DNA of 64,000 nucleotides from Micromonospora_J zhanjiangensis (lineage in GTDB: Bacteria; Actinomycetota; Actinomycetes; Mycobacteriales; Micromonosporaceae), in the NCBI RefSeq assembly GCF_042650605.1, contig NZ_JBHSBN010000008.1:1-64000 (forward strand), read 5' to 3'. The notes under the pieces are model-generated. The model was not told the DNA's origin. It searched no databases and saw nothing but the letters and a program-made list of their open reading frames with translations. Of this stretch, positions 8,112 through 16,124 are shown one piece after another; positions within the stretch are counted from its first letter, which is position 1; every line of letters begins with the position of its first letter. The position numbers and the translations under genes were made by a program.

Positions 8112-9265
8112 CGGTGGGCCCGGCGCCGGTCGAGCAGCCGGGGGTCCGGCGCGGCCGGCGGCGAACCGGGCGTGCGGGCGGCCGGCGACCCACCCGTCCG
8201 AGCGGTCGGCGCGGTCGGTGCGCCGGCCGCGGCGCCGACGTCGGTCCAGCGCAGCGTCGGGTCGAGCCGGCCGGCGGCCCGCAGCGCCTGGATCCGGCGC
8301 AGCCGCTGGTGCCGTTCGCCGCGGAACGCCTCGATGGTCAGCCCGTGCCGCCGGTACGCCTCGACCAGTTCCTCGATCCCCCGCCGGACCGTCCACCGGG
8401 GCCGGAACGCGGGCACCTCGGCGACGATCCGGTCGCAGTCCACCCGGTAGTCGCGGGCGTCCGGGCCGGCGCCGCCGGCGACGGTGACCCGGACCCCGCC
8501 GACGACCTCCGCGACCATCTCGGCCACCTCCCGGATCCGGTAGTTCTCGGTGCTGACACCCACGTTGTACGCCCGGCCGTGCACCCGTTCCCGGGGCGCC
8601 GTGAGCAGGGCCAGGAAGGCGGCGGCGATGTCCTGCGCGTGCACCAGCGGGCGGCACGCCGTGCCGTCGGAGCGCAGCGGCACCTCGCCGGTGAGCAGGG
8701 CGTGCGCGACCAGGTCGTTGACCACCAGGTCGCCGCGCAGCCGGGGGGAGAACCCGTACGCGGTGGCGTTGCGCAGGAAGGTGGGGGAGAAGTCGTCGTC
8801 AGCCAGCGCGGCCAGGCCCCGCTCGGCCAGGATCTTCGACTCGCCGTACGGGGTGAGCGGGGCGAAGCCGGCCGTCTCGTCCAGCGGCCGGCCGCCCGGC
8901 GCGGCGCCGTACAGGCTGCACGAGGAGGAGAACAGGAACCGGGTCACCCCGGCCTGTCTGGCCGCCTCGGCCAGCCGCAGCGTGGCCCGGTAGTTCACCT
9001 CGTAGGTCAGGTCCGGGTCGAGGTCGCCCAGCGGATCGTTGCAGAGCGCCGCGAGGTGGCAGACCGCGTCGAAGCCGTGGCAGTGTTCGGCGCGGACGTC
9101 CCGCAGGTCCAGCCGCCAGGCGGGCACCTCCGGCGGCGGCGGGCCGAGCAGACAGTCGGCGTACAGGTCGGTGTCCAACCCGGTCACCTCGTGCCCGGCG
9201 GTCCGCAGCAGCGGCACCAGTACCGTTCCGAGATAACCGTGATGGCCGGTCACGAGTACGCGCAT
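8108..9265 (-). CDS. NAD-dependent sugar epimerase/dehydratase
   Basis: A 385-residue extended SDR protein. It has the cofactor motif GHHGYLG after MRVLVT, the strand LFSSSCSLYG, and the catalytic Tyr/Lys in PYGESK. Family members act on nucleotide sugars (4-epimerases, dehydratases, reductases). The C-terminal 40 residues are Pro/Ala-rich and probably disordered. I start at the ATG at 9265, with GGGAG about 8 bases upstream; the 24 residues available upstream do not resemble the family. It is the first gene of the minus-strand operon ending in the flippase and is transcribed from the spacer shared with the C-methyltransferase at 9457. Confidence 0.88.
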   Translation of the reverse strand: MRVLVTGHHGYLGTVLVPLLRTAGHEVTGLDTDLYADCLLGPPPPEVPAWRLDLRDVRAEHCHGFDAVCHLAALCNDPLGDLDPDLTYEVNYRATLRLAEAARQAGVTRFLFSSSCSLYGAAPGGRPLDETAGFAPLTPYGESKILAERGLAALADDDFSPTFLRNATAYGFSPRLRGDLVVNDLVAHALLTGEVPLRSDGTACRPLVHAQDIAAAFLALLTAPRERVHGRAYNVGVSTENYRIREVAEMVAEVVGGVRVTVAGGAGPDARDYRVDCDRIVAEVPAFRPRWTVRRGIEELVEAYRRHGLTIEAFRGERHQRLRRIQALRAAGRLDPTLRWTDVGAAAGAPTAPTARTGGSPAARTPGSPPAAPDPRLLDRRRAHR

Positions 9266-9456
9266 GGCAAAACTCCCGGAGGTCTTCTGGGTTGGTGCAG
9301 GCGAGTTTATGGAGGGCCCCGGAAATGGCTCCGACAATTGTCGGGATTCTTACTCAAGTGATCCATTTTCCCAGGTCAGACCGCTAGCTTTGCCCGTCGG
9401 GCGCGGCCGGTCCGACGCCGGGGTTCGCGAATCTTTCTCCTAAAAGGTGAATGGGT
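9266..9456. promoter_or_regulatory. Divergent promoter region with a perfect 14-bp palindrome
   Basis: This 191-base spacer between two divergent sugar-gene operons is AT-richer than its flanks. It contains the perfect palindrome CCGACAATTGTCGG at 9331-9344. Its central position suggests an operator controlling both directions. The plus-strand gene has AAAAGGTGA at 9443-9450 as its ribosome site. I could not assign -35/-10 boxes with confidence. Confidence 0.5.
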
Positions 9457-10686
9457 ATGAGCATTGTCGAATGCCGGCTGTGTGGGGCGGCGCTGACCGA
9501 GACGTTCGTCGATCTCGGTATGTCGCCGCTCTGCGAGAGCTACCTGCCGGCCGAGCGGCTGGACGCCGCCGAGACCTTCTACCCGCTGCACGTACGGATC
9601 TGCCCGGACTGCCTGCTGGTCCAGCTGCCCGCCCACGTGTCCGGGGAGGAGATCTTCTCCGACTACGCCTACTTCTCCTCGTACTCCGACTCGTGGGTGG
9701 CGCACGCCCGCCGGTACGCCGAGGCGATGGTCGACGCGCTCGGCCTCGGCCCGGACAGCCTGGTCACCGAGGTCGCCAGCAACGACGGCTACCTGCTGCA
9801 GCACTTCGTCGCCCGGGGGATCCCGGTGCTCGGGGTCGAACCGGCGGGCAATGTGGCGGTCGCCGCGCGGGCCCGGGGGATCCGCACCGAGGTGCGGTTC
9901 CTGTCCGCCGGCTCGGGGGTCGAACTGGCCGACCGGTACGGCCGGGCCGACCTGGTGGTGGCCAACAACGTCTACGCCCACGTGCCCGACCTGCTCGGTT
10001 TCACCGCCGGGCTGGCCGCCCTGGTCCGGCCGACCGGCCTGGTCACCTGCGAGTTCCCGCACCTGCTCCGGCTGATCGAGCGCCGCCAGTACGACACCAT
10101 CTACCAGGAGCACTACCAGTACCTCTCGCTGCTCACCGCGCGCCGTGCGCTGGCCACGGCCGACCTGACCGTGGTCGACGTGGACGAGATCTCGTCGCAC
10201 GGCGGTTCGCTGCGGGTGTACGCCCGGCCGGCGGAACACGCCGGGGAACCCTCGGTCAACGTCAAGAGCGTGCTGGACGCCGAGGCCGAGGCGGGCCTGC
10301 ACACCCTGGACGGTCACCGCGGCTTCGCCGACGCGGTCTTCGCCATCAAGCGGGAACTGGTCGACTTCCTGCTCACCGCCCGCGCCCAGGGGCGGCGGGT
10401 GGTCGGCTACGGCGCCCCGGGCAAGGGCAACACCCTGCTCAACCACTGCGGCATCCGGTCCGACCTGGTCGAGTACACGGTCGACCGCAGCCCGCACAAG
10501 CAGGGCCGGTTCCTGCCCGGCACGCACATCCCGATCCACGAACCGGACCGGATCGCCCGGGACCGGCCCGACTACGTCCTGGTGCTGCCGTGGAACCTGC
10601 GGACCGAGATCACCGCCCAGCTCGCCCACGTCCGCGACTGGGGCGGCCGGCTGGTCTTCCCGATCCCGAGCCTGGAGGTGGTCTGA
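9457..10686 (+). CDS. NDP-hexose C-methyltransferase
   Basis: A 409-residue enzyme with the three-part architecture of deoxysugar C-methyltransferases. There is an N-terminal zinc-binding module (CRLCG near residue 6 and CPDC near residue 50), a central SAM-binding domain (TEVASNDGYLLQHF), and a C-terminal domain containing YGAPGKGNTLLNHCG. The HYQYLSLL segment typical of the family's active site is also visible. It should transfer a methyl group to a keto-sugar nucleotide, giving a branched-chain deoxysugar. The ATG at 9457 is placed 7 bases after AAGGTG; another ATG two codons earlier is possible. It opens a five-gene plus-strand operon and is followed after one base by the nucleotidyltransferase. 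Confidence 0.9.
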   Translation: MSIVECRLCGAALTETFVDLGMSPLCESYLPAERLDAAETFYPLHVRICPDCLLVQLPAHVSGEEIFSDYAYFSSYSDSWVAHARRYAEAMVDALGLGPDSLVTEVASNDGYLLQHFVARGIPVLGVEPAGNVAVAARARGIRTEVRFLSAGSGVELADRYGRADLVVANNVYAHVPDLLGFTAGLAALVRPTGLVTCEFPHLLRLIERRQYDTIYQEHYQYLSLLTARRALATADLTVVDVDEISSHGGSLRVYARPAEHAGEPSVNVKSVLDAEAEAGLHTLDGHRGFADAVFAIKRELVDFLLTARAQGRRVVGYGAPGKGNTLLNHCGIRSDLVEYTVDRSPHKQGRFLPGTHIPIHEPDRIARDRPDYVLVLPWNLRTEITAQLAHVRDWGGRLVFPIPSLEVV

Positions 10687-10687
10687 G

Positions 10688-11551
10688 GTGAAGGTCGTGC
10701 TGTTCTGCGGCGGGCTCGGCATGCGGATGCGCGAGGACGCCGCCTCGGCGCCCAAGCCGATGGCGATGATCGGTGACCGGCCGCTGCTGTGGCACGTGAT
10801 GCGCTACTACGCGCACTTCGGGCACACCGAGTTCGTGCTCTGCCTGGGCTACGGCGCGGCGGCGGTGAAGGACTACTTCCTGCGCTACGACGAGACCCGC
10901 TCCAACGACTTCAACCTGACCGGCGGCGGCCGGGACGTCCGGCTGTTCTCCTCCGACATCACCGACTGGAGCATCACCTTCATCGACACCGGGCTGACCG
11001 CCACCATCGGCGAGCGGCTGGCCCGGGTCCGGCCGTACGTCGCGGACGAACCGATGTTCCTGGCCAACTACGCGGACACGCTCACCGACGCCCCGCTGCC
11101 GGAGCTGTTGGACCGGTTCGCGGTCGGCGACGCGACCGCGAGCCTGCTCGCCGTGCCGGTCCGCTCCACGCACCACGTGCTGGACGTGGGGCCGGACGAC
11201 CGGGTCGACCGGATCCGTCCGCTGGCCGACCTGATGCAGTGGGAGAACGGCGGCTACTTCATCCTCCGGCCGGAGATCTTCGCCGAGCTGCGGGCCGGGG
11301 AGGACCTGGTGCCGCACGCCTTCGACCGGTTGCTGGCCGGGCGGCGGTTGATGGCGCAGCCGTACACCGGGTTCTGGCGGGCCGCGGACACCTTCAAGGA
11401 CCGGGCGGAGCTGGAGGAGCTGTACCGGTCGGCGCGCTGCCCGTGGATGCTGTGGGACGCCAACCGCGGAACGGCCGCCGCGGCCGACCGGGAAACGGCC
11501 GAAGCTGGCGGCCCGGTGGCGCGGCCCGGCGCGCCGGCGCTGGCCCGGTGA
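10688..11551 (+). CDS. Glucose-1-phosphate cytidylyltransferase-like nucleotidyltransferase
   Basis: A 287-residue sugar-phosphate nucleotidyltransferase. It opens with the signature FCGGLGMRMRE followed by KPMAMIGDRPLLWHVM and GYGAAAVKDYFLRY. It ends with GFWRAADTFKDRAELEELY and PWMLWD, which closely follows the RfbF (CTP:glucose-1-phosphate cytidylyltransferase) pattern from memory. RfbF makes CDP-glucose, the entry to CDP-deoxysugars; the NTP used here is inferred. The usual first motif GGxGTRL reads GGLGMRM, so the Thr is replaced. The last 25 residues are an Ala/Gly-rich extension. The GTG start lies one base after the C-methyltransferase stop, and its own stop overlaps the next gene (GTGA). 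Confidence 0.85.
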   Translation: MKVVLFCGGLGMRMREDAASAPKPMAMIGDRPLLWHVMRYYAHFGHTEFVLCLGYGAAAVKDYFLRYDETRSNDFNLTGGGRDVRLFSSDITDWSITFIDTGLTATIGERLARVRPYVADEPMFLANYADTLTDAPLPELLDRFAVGDATASLLAVPVRSTHHVLDVGPDDRVDRIRPLADLMQWENGGYFILRPEIFAELRAGEDLVPHAFDRLLAGRRLMAQPYTGFWRAADTFKDRAELEELYRSARCPWMLWDANRGTAAAADRETAEAGGPVARPGAPALAR

Positions 11552-12183
11552 GGCCGCCGTTCCGGTTGTCCGGCGTGCGCTCGGTGGTGCTGCTCGGCGC
11601 CCACCCGGACGACATCGAGATCGGCGCCGGCGGTCTGCTGCTGGCCCTGGCCGGCATCGCCGGGCTGCGGGTGCGCTACGTGCTGCTGACCGGTACGCCG
11701 GACCGGCGGGCCGAGGCGCGGGCCGCGGCCACCGCCTTCCTGCCCACCGCCCGGATCGACTTCGCGCTGCACGACCTGCCCGACGGTCGACTGCCGGCGC
11801 ACTGGGCCGGGGCGAAGCGGATCGTCGACGCCGCCGCGACCGGCGGGGCGGACCTGGTGCTCGCGCCGGGCCCGGACGACGCGCACCAGGACCACCGGCT
11901 GCTCGGCGAGCTGGCGCCGACCGCGTTCCGGGACACCACCGTGCTGCACTACGAGATCCCCAAGTGGGACGGCGACCTGGGCCGGCGCAACGTCTACCTG
12001 GGCCTGTCGGCGGACCGGGCGCGGCGCAAGGTGGACCTGCTCAACAACTACTTCCCGTCGCAGAAGGACCGGTCCTGGTGGGACGACGAGATCTTCCTCG
12101 GGCTGGCCCGGTTACGCGGGATGGAATGCCGCACCCGGTACGCCGAGGCGTATCGGTGCGACAAGGCGTTAGTCGAGATGTGA
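11548..12183 (+). CDS. PIG-L family deacetylase
   Basis: A 211-residue protein of the PIG-L/LmbE zinc hydrolase family. The metal-binding motif AHPDDIEIG (His19, Asp21, Asp22) is near the N-terminus and the second conserved site, DDAHQDHR, lies at about residue 110. Members remove acetyl groups from N-acetylglucosamine-type sugars or related amides. The GTG at 11548 overlaps the nucleotidyltransferase stop. In this operon it probably de-N-acetylates a sugar in the repeat unit or its precursor, possibly freeing an amine for re-acylation. The conserved YFPSQKDRSWWDDE segment near the end is typical of the sugar-locus subgroup. Confidence 0.88.
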   Translation: MRPPFRLSGVRSVVLLGAHPDDIEIGAGGLLLALAGIAGLRVRYVLLTGTPDRRAEARAAATAFLPTARIDFALHDLPDGRLPAHWAGAKRIVDAAATGGADLVLAPGPDDAHQDHRLLGELAPTAFRDTTVLHYEIPKWDGDLGRRNVYLGLSADRARRKVDLLNNYFPSQKDRSWWDDEIFLGLARLRGMECRTRYAEAYRCDKALVEM

Positions 12184-12200
12184 CCGAGACGAGGCTGGGC

Positions 12201-13499
12201 ATGAGTGGACTGACGATCGCCCTGTTCGGGGTGACGGGATGGCGGCACAATCTCGGGGTGGGCGCGCTGCGGGCCGCCACGCTGAGCGGGGTGCTGAGCC
12301 GGGAGCCGGCCGCCCGGGTGACCGCCTTCGACGAGGGCTGGGGGATGCGCTCGGGCCGTGCCTTCGTGGCCGGGATCCCGATGCAGATCTCGCTGGCCGG
12401 GGCCCGCGCCTCGCGCCGCTACCACCGGCCGGAGTCCTACCTGAACATGCGGGTCAGCGCCGCGCTGGGCGGCCTGCGCAACGCCGGGCTGGCCGCCATC
12501 GACGCCGCCGACCTGGTGCTCGACGCGAGCGGCGGGGACAGCTTCACCGACCTGTACGGCACCCGCCGGTTCAACGCGGTGACCTGGCCGAAGCGGCTCG
12601 CCGTGCTGCGCCACCGGCCGCTGGTGCTGCTCCCGCAGACGTACGGCCCGTACCGCGCCGACCGGGTCCGGGCCACGGCCGCGGCGCTGACCCGGTCGGC
12701 GACCATGGCCTGGGCCCGGGACCCGGACAGCTTCCTCGCCCTGGCCGACCTGCTCGGAGCGGACCTGGATCCGAGCCGGCACCGGGAGGGCGTCGACGTG
12801 GCCTTCGCGCTGGAGCCGCGCGAGCCGGACGCCCCGGTGCGCGACCGGCTCGACGCGTGGTTCGCCGCGGCGCCCGGACCGGTGGCCGGGATCAACGTCA
12901 GCGGGCTGCTGGCCCGGCCGCAGGGCGCGGCCCGGTTCGGGCTCACCGCCGACACCCGCGCGCTGGCCCGCCGGTTGGGCGAGCGGCTGCTGGCCGAGCC
13001 GGACACCCGCGTGATCATCGTGCCGCACGTCCGGGTGCCGGGCGGTGGCCCGGACGACGACACCGCGGTCTCCGAGTGGCTGCACCGGGTGCTCGCGGCC
13101 CGGCACGGCGACCGGGTGCTGCTGGTGCCGACCGGGCTGGACCCGCAGCAGTCGAAGTGGGTGATCGCCCGTACCTCGTGGTTCTGCGGGATGCGGATGC
13201 ACGCCACCATCGCCGCGCTCTCCTCGGCGGTGCCGGCGGCCAACGTGGCCTACAGCCTCAAGGCGCGCGGGGTCTTCGCCAGCGTCGGCCAGGAACGGCG
13301 GGTCGCCGACGCCCGGCGGTCGAGCGAGGAGGACCTGCTCGCCCAGCTCTGGTCGGCCTGGACCGAGCGGCAGGTGGCGGCGGCCGAGTTGGCCGTCAAC
13401 ACGCCGCTCGCGGTGGCCCGCGCGGCGAGCCAGATGGACGAGATCGTCGCGCTGGCCCGCGCCGAGCACGCCGGTCGCGCGACCGCGCGGGCCCGCTGA
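12201..13499 (+). CDS. Polysaccharide pyruvyl transferase family protein
   Basis: A 432-residue protein of the CsaB/WcaK family, which moves a pyruvate ketal from phosphoenolpyruvate onto a sugar. Visible family features are FGVTGWRHNLGVGALRAA, the GGDSFTDLYG segment, LLPQTYGPY, and a C-terminal WFCGMRMHATIAALSSAVP that matches the conserved catalytic His region. I prefer the ATG at 12201 because GAGG lies 6 bases upstream. An in-frame GTG at 12180 would overlap the PIG-L stop. Its stop overlaps the next gene's ATG by one base (TGATG). Pyruvylation would add negative charge to the polymer. Confidence 0.88.
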   Translation: MSGLTIALFGVTGWRHNLGVGALRAATLSGVLSREPAARVTAFDEGWGMRSGRAFVAGIPMQISLAGARASRRYHRPESYLNMRVSAALGGLRNAGLAAIDAADLVLDASGGDSFTDLYGTRRFNAVTWPKRLAVLRHRPLVLLPQTYGPYRADRVRATAAALTRSATMAWARDPDSFLALADLLGADLDPSRHREGVDVAFALEPREPDAPVRDRLDAWFAAAPGPVAGINVSGLLARPQGAARFGLTADTRALARRLGERLLAEPDTRVIIVPHVRVPGGGPDDDTAVSEWLHRVLAARHGDRVLLVPTGLDPQQSKWVIARTSWFCGMRMHATIAALSSAVPAANVAYSLKARGVFASVGQERRVADARRSSEEDLLAQLWSAWTERQVAAAELAVNTPLAVARAASQMDEIVALARAEHAGRATARAR

Positions 13500-14800
13500 T
13501 GCCGGCCGCGTCGCGCCGCCGGCCGCGGACCGTGCACGAGGTGGCCGCGAACCGGCTCTGCACCGGCTGCGGGGTCTGCGCGTACCTCGCCCCGGACGAG
13601 GTCCGGATGGTGGACGTACTCGACCACGGCCGGCGTCCGCTGCCGGTGCTGCCGTCTGCGCCGGCCGGACCCGGCGCGACGGCCGCCGTCGACTGCTGTC
13701 CGGGGGTACGCCTGGCGCACGACTCGCGGCGCGCCGAGCCGGGCGAGATCGCCGCGCTGCGGCCGGCCTGGGGGCCGGTCCGCCGGGTCTGGGAGGGGTA
13801 CGCCACCGACCCCGCGATCCGGTACGCCGGCTCCAGCGGCGGGGTGGCCACCGCGCTGGCCGGGTACTGCCTCACCGGGCAGGGCATGGCCGGGGTGCTG
13901 CACGTCGGCGCCCGGGCGGACGTGCCGTACCTGAACGAGACCCGGCTGTCCCGCGACCCGGCCGAGTTGCTGGCCGCGGCCGGCTCCCGGTACGCCCCGG
14001 CCAGTCCGGCGGACCGGTTGGACCTGGTCGAGTCGGCCGACGGGCCGTGCGTGTTCATCGGCAAGCCGTGCGACGTGGCGGCGACCCGGATGGCCCGCCG
14101 GGTACGCCCGGCGCTGGACGCCCGGCTCGGCCTGACCATCGCCCTGTTCTGCGCGGGCACCCCGACCACCCGGGGCACCCTGGAGATGCTGCGCCGGCTC
14201 GGCATCTCCGACCCGACGGGTCTGGAGTCGGTGCACTACCGGGGCAACGGCTGGCCCGGCCGGGCCCGGGCCCGGTTGGTCGAGGACCAGCCGGGGCACG
14301 AGCGGACGCTCAGCTACCAGGAGTCCTGGGGCGAGATCCTGCAGCAGCACCGGCAGTGGCGGTGCTACCTGTGCGCCGACCACACCGGCGAGTTCGCCGA
14401 CGTCGCGGTCGGTGACCCGTGGTACCGGCCGACCGGCGACGATCCGGGCCGGTCGCTGGTGCTGGCCCGGACCGAGCGCGGGGTTCGGCTGGTCGAGGCG
14501 GCGATCGCGGCCGGTGTGCTGGCGTTGGACGAGGCGGCGCCCACCATCCTGCCGGCATCCCAGCCGAACCTGCTGCGGGCCCGCGGTGCGGTGGCCGGCC
14601 GGCTGGTCACCCTGCGGGCGGCCGGCCTGATGACGCCCCGGCTGCGGCACCTGCCGACGGCCCGGATGTGGTGGCGGCACCTGACCGTACGGGAGCGGCT
14701 GCGCTCGACGGTGGGCACGGTACGCCGGATCCGCCGCAAGCGGTTGCGCGAGCCGGCCGAGCTGATCCCGTACGGCGAACAGCGGCGACCGGTCGGCTGA
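13499..14800 (+). CDS. Coenzyme F420 hydrogenase/dehydrogenase beta-subunit family protein
   Basis: A 433-residue protein. The N-terminus has a ferredoxin-like cluster CTGCGVCAYL and a later CCPG. The core shows the family segments SSGGVATALAGYCL and VFIGKPCDVAATR, then CYLCADHTGEFADVAVGDPW. Proteins of this family commonly sit next to polysaccharide pyruvyl transferases in exopolysaccharide loci; their chemistry there is not settled, and F420 or FAD/Fe-S redox roles are inferred from relatives. The ATG shares one base with the pyruvyl transferase stop, so they are coupled. A basic C-terminal tail (GTVRRIRRKRLREP) ends the protein. It is last in the operon and is followed by a strong hairpin. 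Confidence 0.85.
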   Translation: MPAASRRRPRTVHEVAANRLCTGCGVCAYLAPDEVRMVDVLDHGRRPLPVLPSAPAGPGATAAVDCCPGVRLAHDSRRAEPGEIAALRPAWGPVRRVWEGYATDPAIRYAGSSGGVATALAGYCLTGQGMAGVLHVGARADVPYLNETRLSRDPAELLAAAGSRYAPASPADRLDLVESADGPCVFIGKPCDVAATRMARRVRPALDARLGLTIALFCAGTPTTRGTLEMLRRLGISDPTGLESVHYRGNGWPGRARARLVEDQPGHERTLSYQESWGEILQQHRQWRCYLCADHTGEFADVAVGDPWYRPTGDDPGRSLVLARTERGVRLVEAAIAAGVLALDEAAPTILPASQPNLLRARGAVAGRLVTLRAAGLMTPRLRHLPTARMWWRHLTVRERLRSTVGTVRRIRRKRLREPAELIPYGEQRRPVG

Positions 14801-14857
14801 CCGTCGGCCGGCGGCCTGTTCGCCGAATGCCGGCCGGCCGCGCGCCGGCCGCCGGTC
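14799..14857. terminator. Bidirectional hairpin between convergent genes
   Basis: The 15-base arms GACCGTCGGCCGGCG (14799-14813) and CGCCGGCCGCCGGTC (14843-14857) pair with a single mismatch across a 29-base loop that is itself GC-rich. The element spans the gap between the stop at 14800 and the stop of the minus-strand gene at 14856. Confidence 0.65.
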
Positions 14858-15914
14858 AGATGACCGGTTTCCCGTTGTCGAACCAGACGTTGGTCGGCCG
14901 GTCCCACTGAAGCCCCGCGATGGCGAGACTGGCGATGACCCCGTACCGGTAGTCGCGGCCGTACTTGTTGTTCTTGAAGACGAGCTTCGTGGCGACGATG
15001 TCGGAGCGGATGCCGATCGAGTAGTTGCCGCCGTCGCAGAGGTTGAGCTGGTAGAGCACGTTGTTGGTGGACGGGGCGGTGGTCGAGCCGAGCATCAGGC
15101 AGGCGTTAGCCGGGTCCCGGGTGACCGGGTTGTAGGGCTGGAGGTTGTTGTGCTGGATCAGCACGTTGCTGGCCCCGGTGACCTGGAGCGTGTCGTTGTG
15201 CGAGGTCGGCGTGCGGGTCAGGTCGTGCACGTACGAGTCGATGATTTTCGTGTTGTTGCCGAGCCGTGGCCCGTCGATGCTGTGATGCACGTTCACCCGC
15301 TGCAGGGTGTAGTTGTCGCAGCAGACCGCGGCCGAGTTCTTGCCGGAACCGTTGATCTCGACGTCGGTGACCGTCAGGTTCACCGCGGTGCTCAGCGTCC
15401 GGATCGAGTACAGCGTGCTGGCGCAGGTGATCCTGGACCGCTGGATGGTGACGTTCCGGGCCGTCACCGTGACGCAGCCGACGATGTCGCGGTTGCTGAC
15501 CACCTGGCCGTCCGTGCTCAGGGTGAGTGAGCCGGTGGTGGTCAGCACGGTCCCGACCGGTACGCCGGTGGTGGCCGCGCTCGGCCAGTAGGTGATCGGG
15601 GTGGGCGGCGTCGCCGTGGGGCTGGGGGTGGCAGCGATCTCCGGGGCGGCGTGCGGATCGGTCGACGGGGCGGGCGCGAGGCGCGGCTGGCCGGCGGGTG
15701 CCGGGTCGCCCGCCGGTGCCGGTGTCCAGTGCCGCCCGACCACGGGGACGGGGACCAGCAGGGCGACGCCGCCGAGGCCGGCGAGGACCAGGCCAGCGGC
15801 GCCCAGCCGAACCCGCCGGCGGTTCCGGGCCGGATCGCGCCCGGGCGGCGGCGTCGGCCCGGCGCTCGGCCATCCCGGCGGGCTGGTCGGCGAGGGATCG
15901 TGGAAGGCGGCCAT
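14856..15914 (-). CDS. Secreted/anchored parallel beta-helix protein
   Basis: A 352-residue protein. A cytoplasmic Pro-rich leader, a single hydrophobic segment (about residues 36-58, LGAAGLVLAGLGGVALLVPV) and a Pro/Ala/Thr-rich linker (to about 110) precede the folded part. The C-terminal 240 residues show repeated short strands with Asn ladders (RNVTIQRSRI, NLTVTDVEIN, YTLQRVNVHH, NVLIQHNN), typical of right-handed beta-helix, pectate-lyase-like proteins. Such folds bind or cleave polysaccharides. No catalytic residues can be assigned. The ATG at 15914 has GGAG 6 bases upstream. Its position inside the polysaccharide locus suggests a polymer-modifying or polymer-binding role. Confidence 0.82.
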   Translation of the reverse strand: MAAFHDPSPTSPPGWPSAGPTPPPGRDPARNRRRVRLGAAGLVLAGLGGVALLVPVPVVGRHWTPAPAGDPAPAGQPRLAPAPSTDPHAAPEIAATPSPTATPPTPITYWPSAATTGVPVGTVLTTTGSLTLSTDGQVVSNRDIVGCVTVTARNVTIQRSRITCASTLYSIRTLSTAVNLTVTDVEINGSGKNSAAVCCDNYTLQRVNVHHSIDGPRLGNNTKIIDSYVHDLTRTPTSHNDTLQVTGASNVLIQHNNLQPYNPVTRDPANACLMLGSTTAPSTNNVLYQLNLCDGGNYSIGIRSDIVATKLVFKNNKYGRDYRYGVIASLAIAGLQWDRPTNVWFDNGKPVI

Positions 15915-16124
15915 GGCTGCTCCGGTGGTGCCAGCCCTGACTCTCGAATATGGCCTCGGTAACCGCCGATCCGTCGTCAGGTGAGGCTGACGTTACAGGC
16001 CGTGGTGGAGTGTTCGCGAGTATTCGATCAGCGATATTACGGACAGAAACGAGTGCCAAACGGCCCTTGTGTCGGCGCGAACCGACGCAACATGAGATCG
16101 GTACCCCGGCCGCCGGTCGTGGGT

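Noticed and set aside
12239..13498. The upstream part of a long plus-strand frame that joins the F420-beta-like gene.
   Set aside because: Homology starts only at the ATG at 13499. The part before it overlaps the pyruvyl transferase in another frame.
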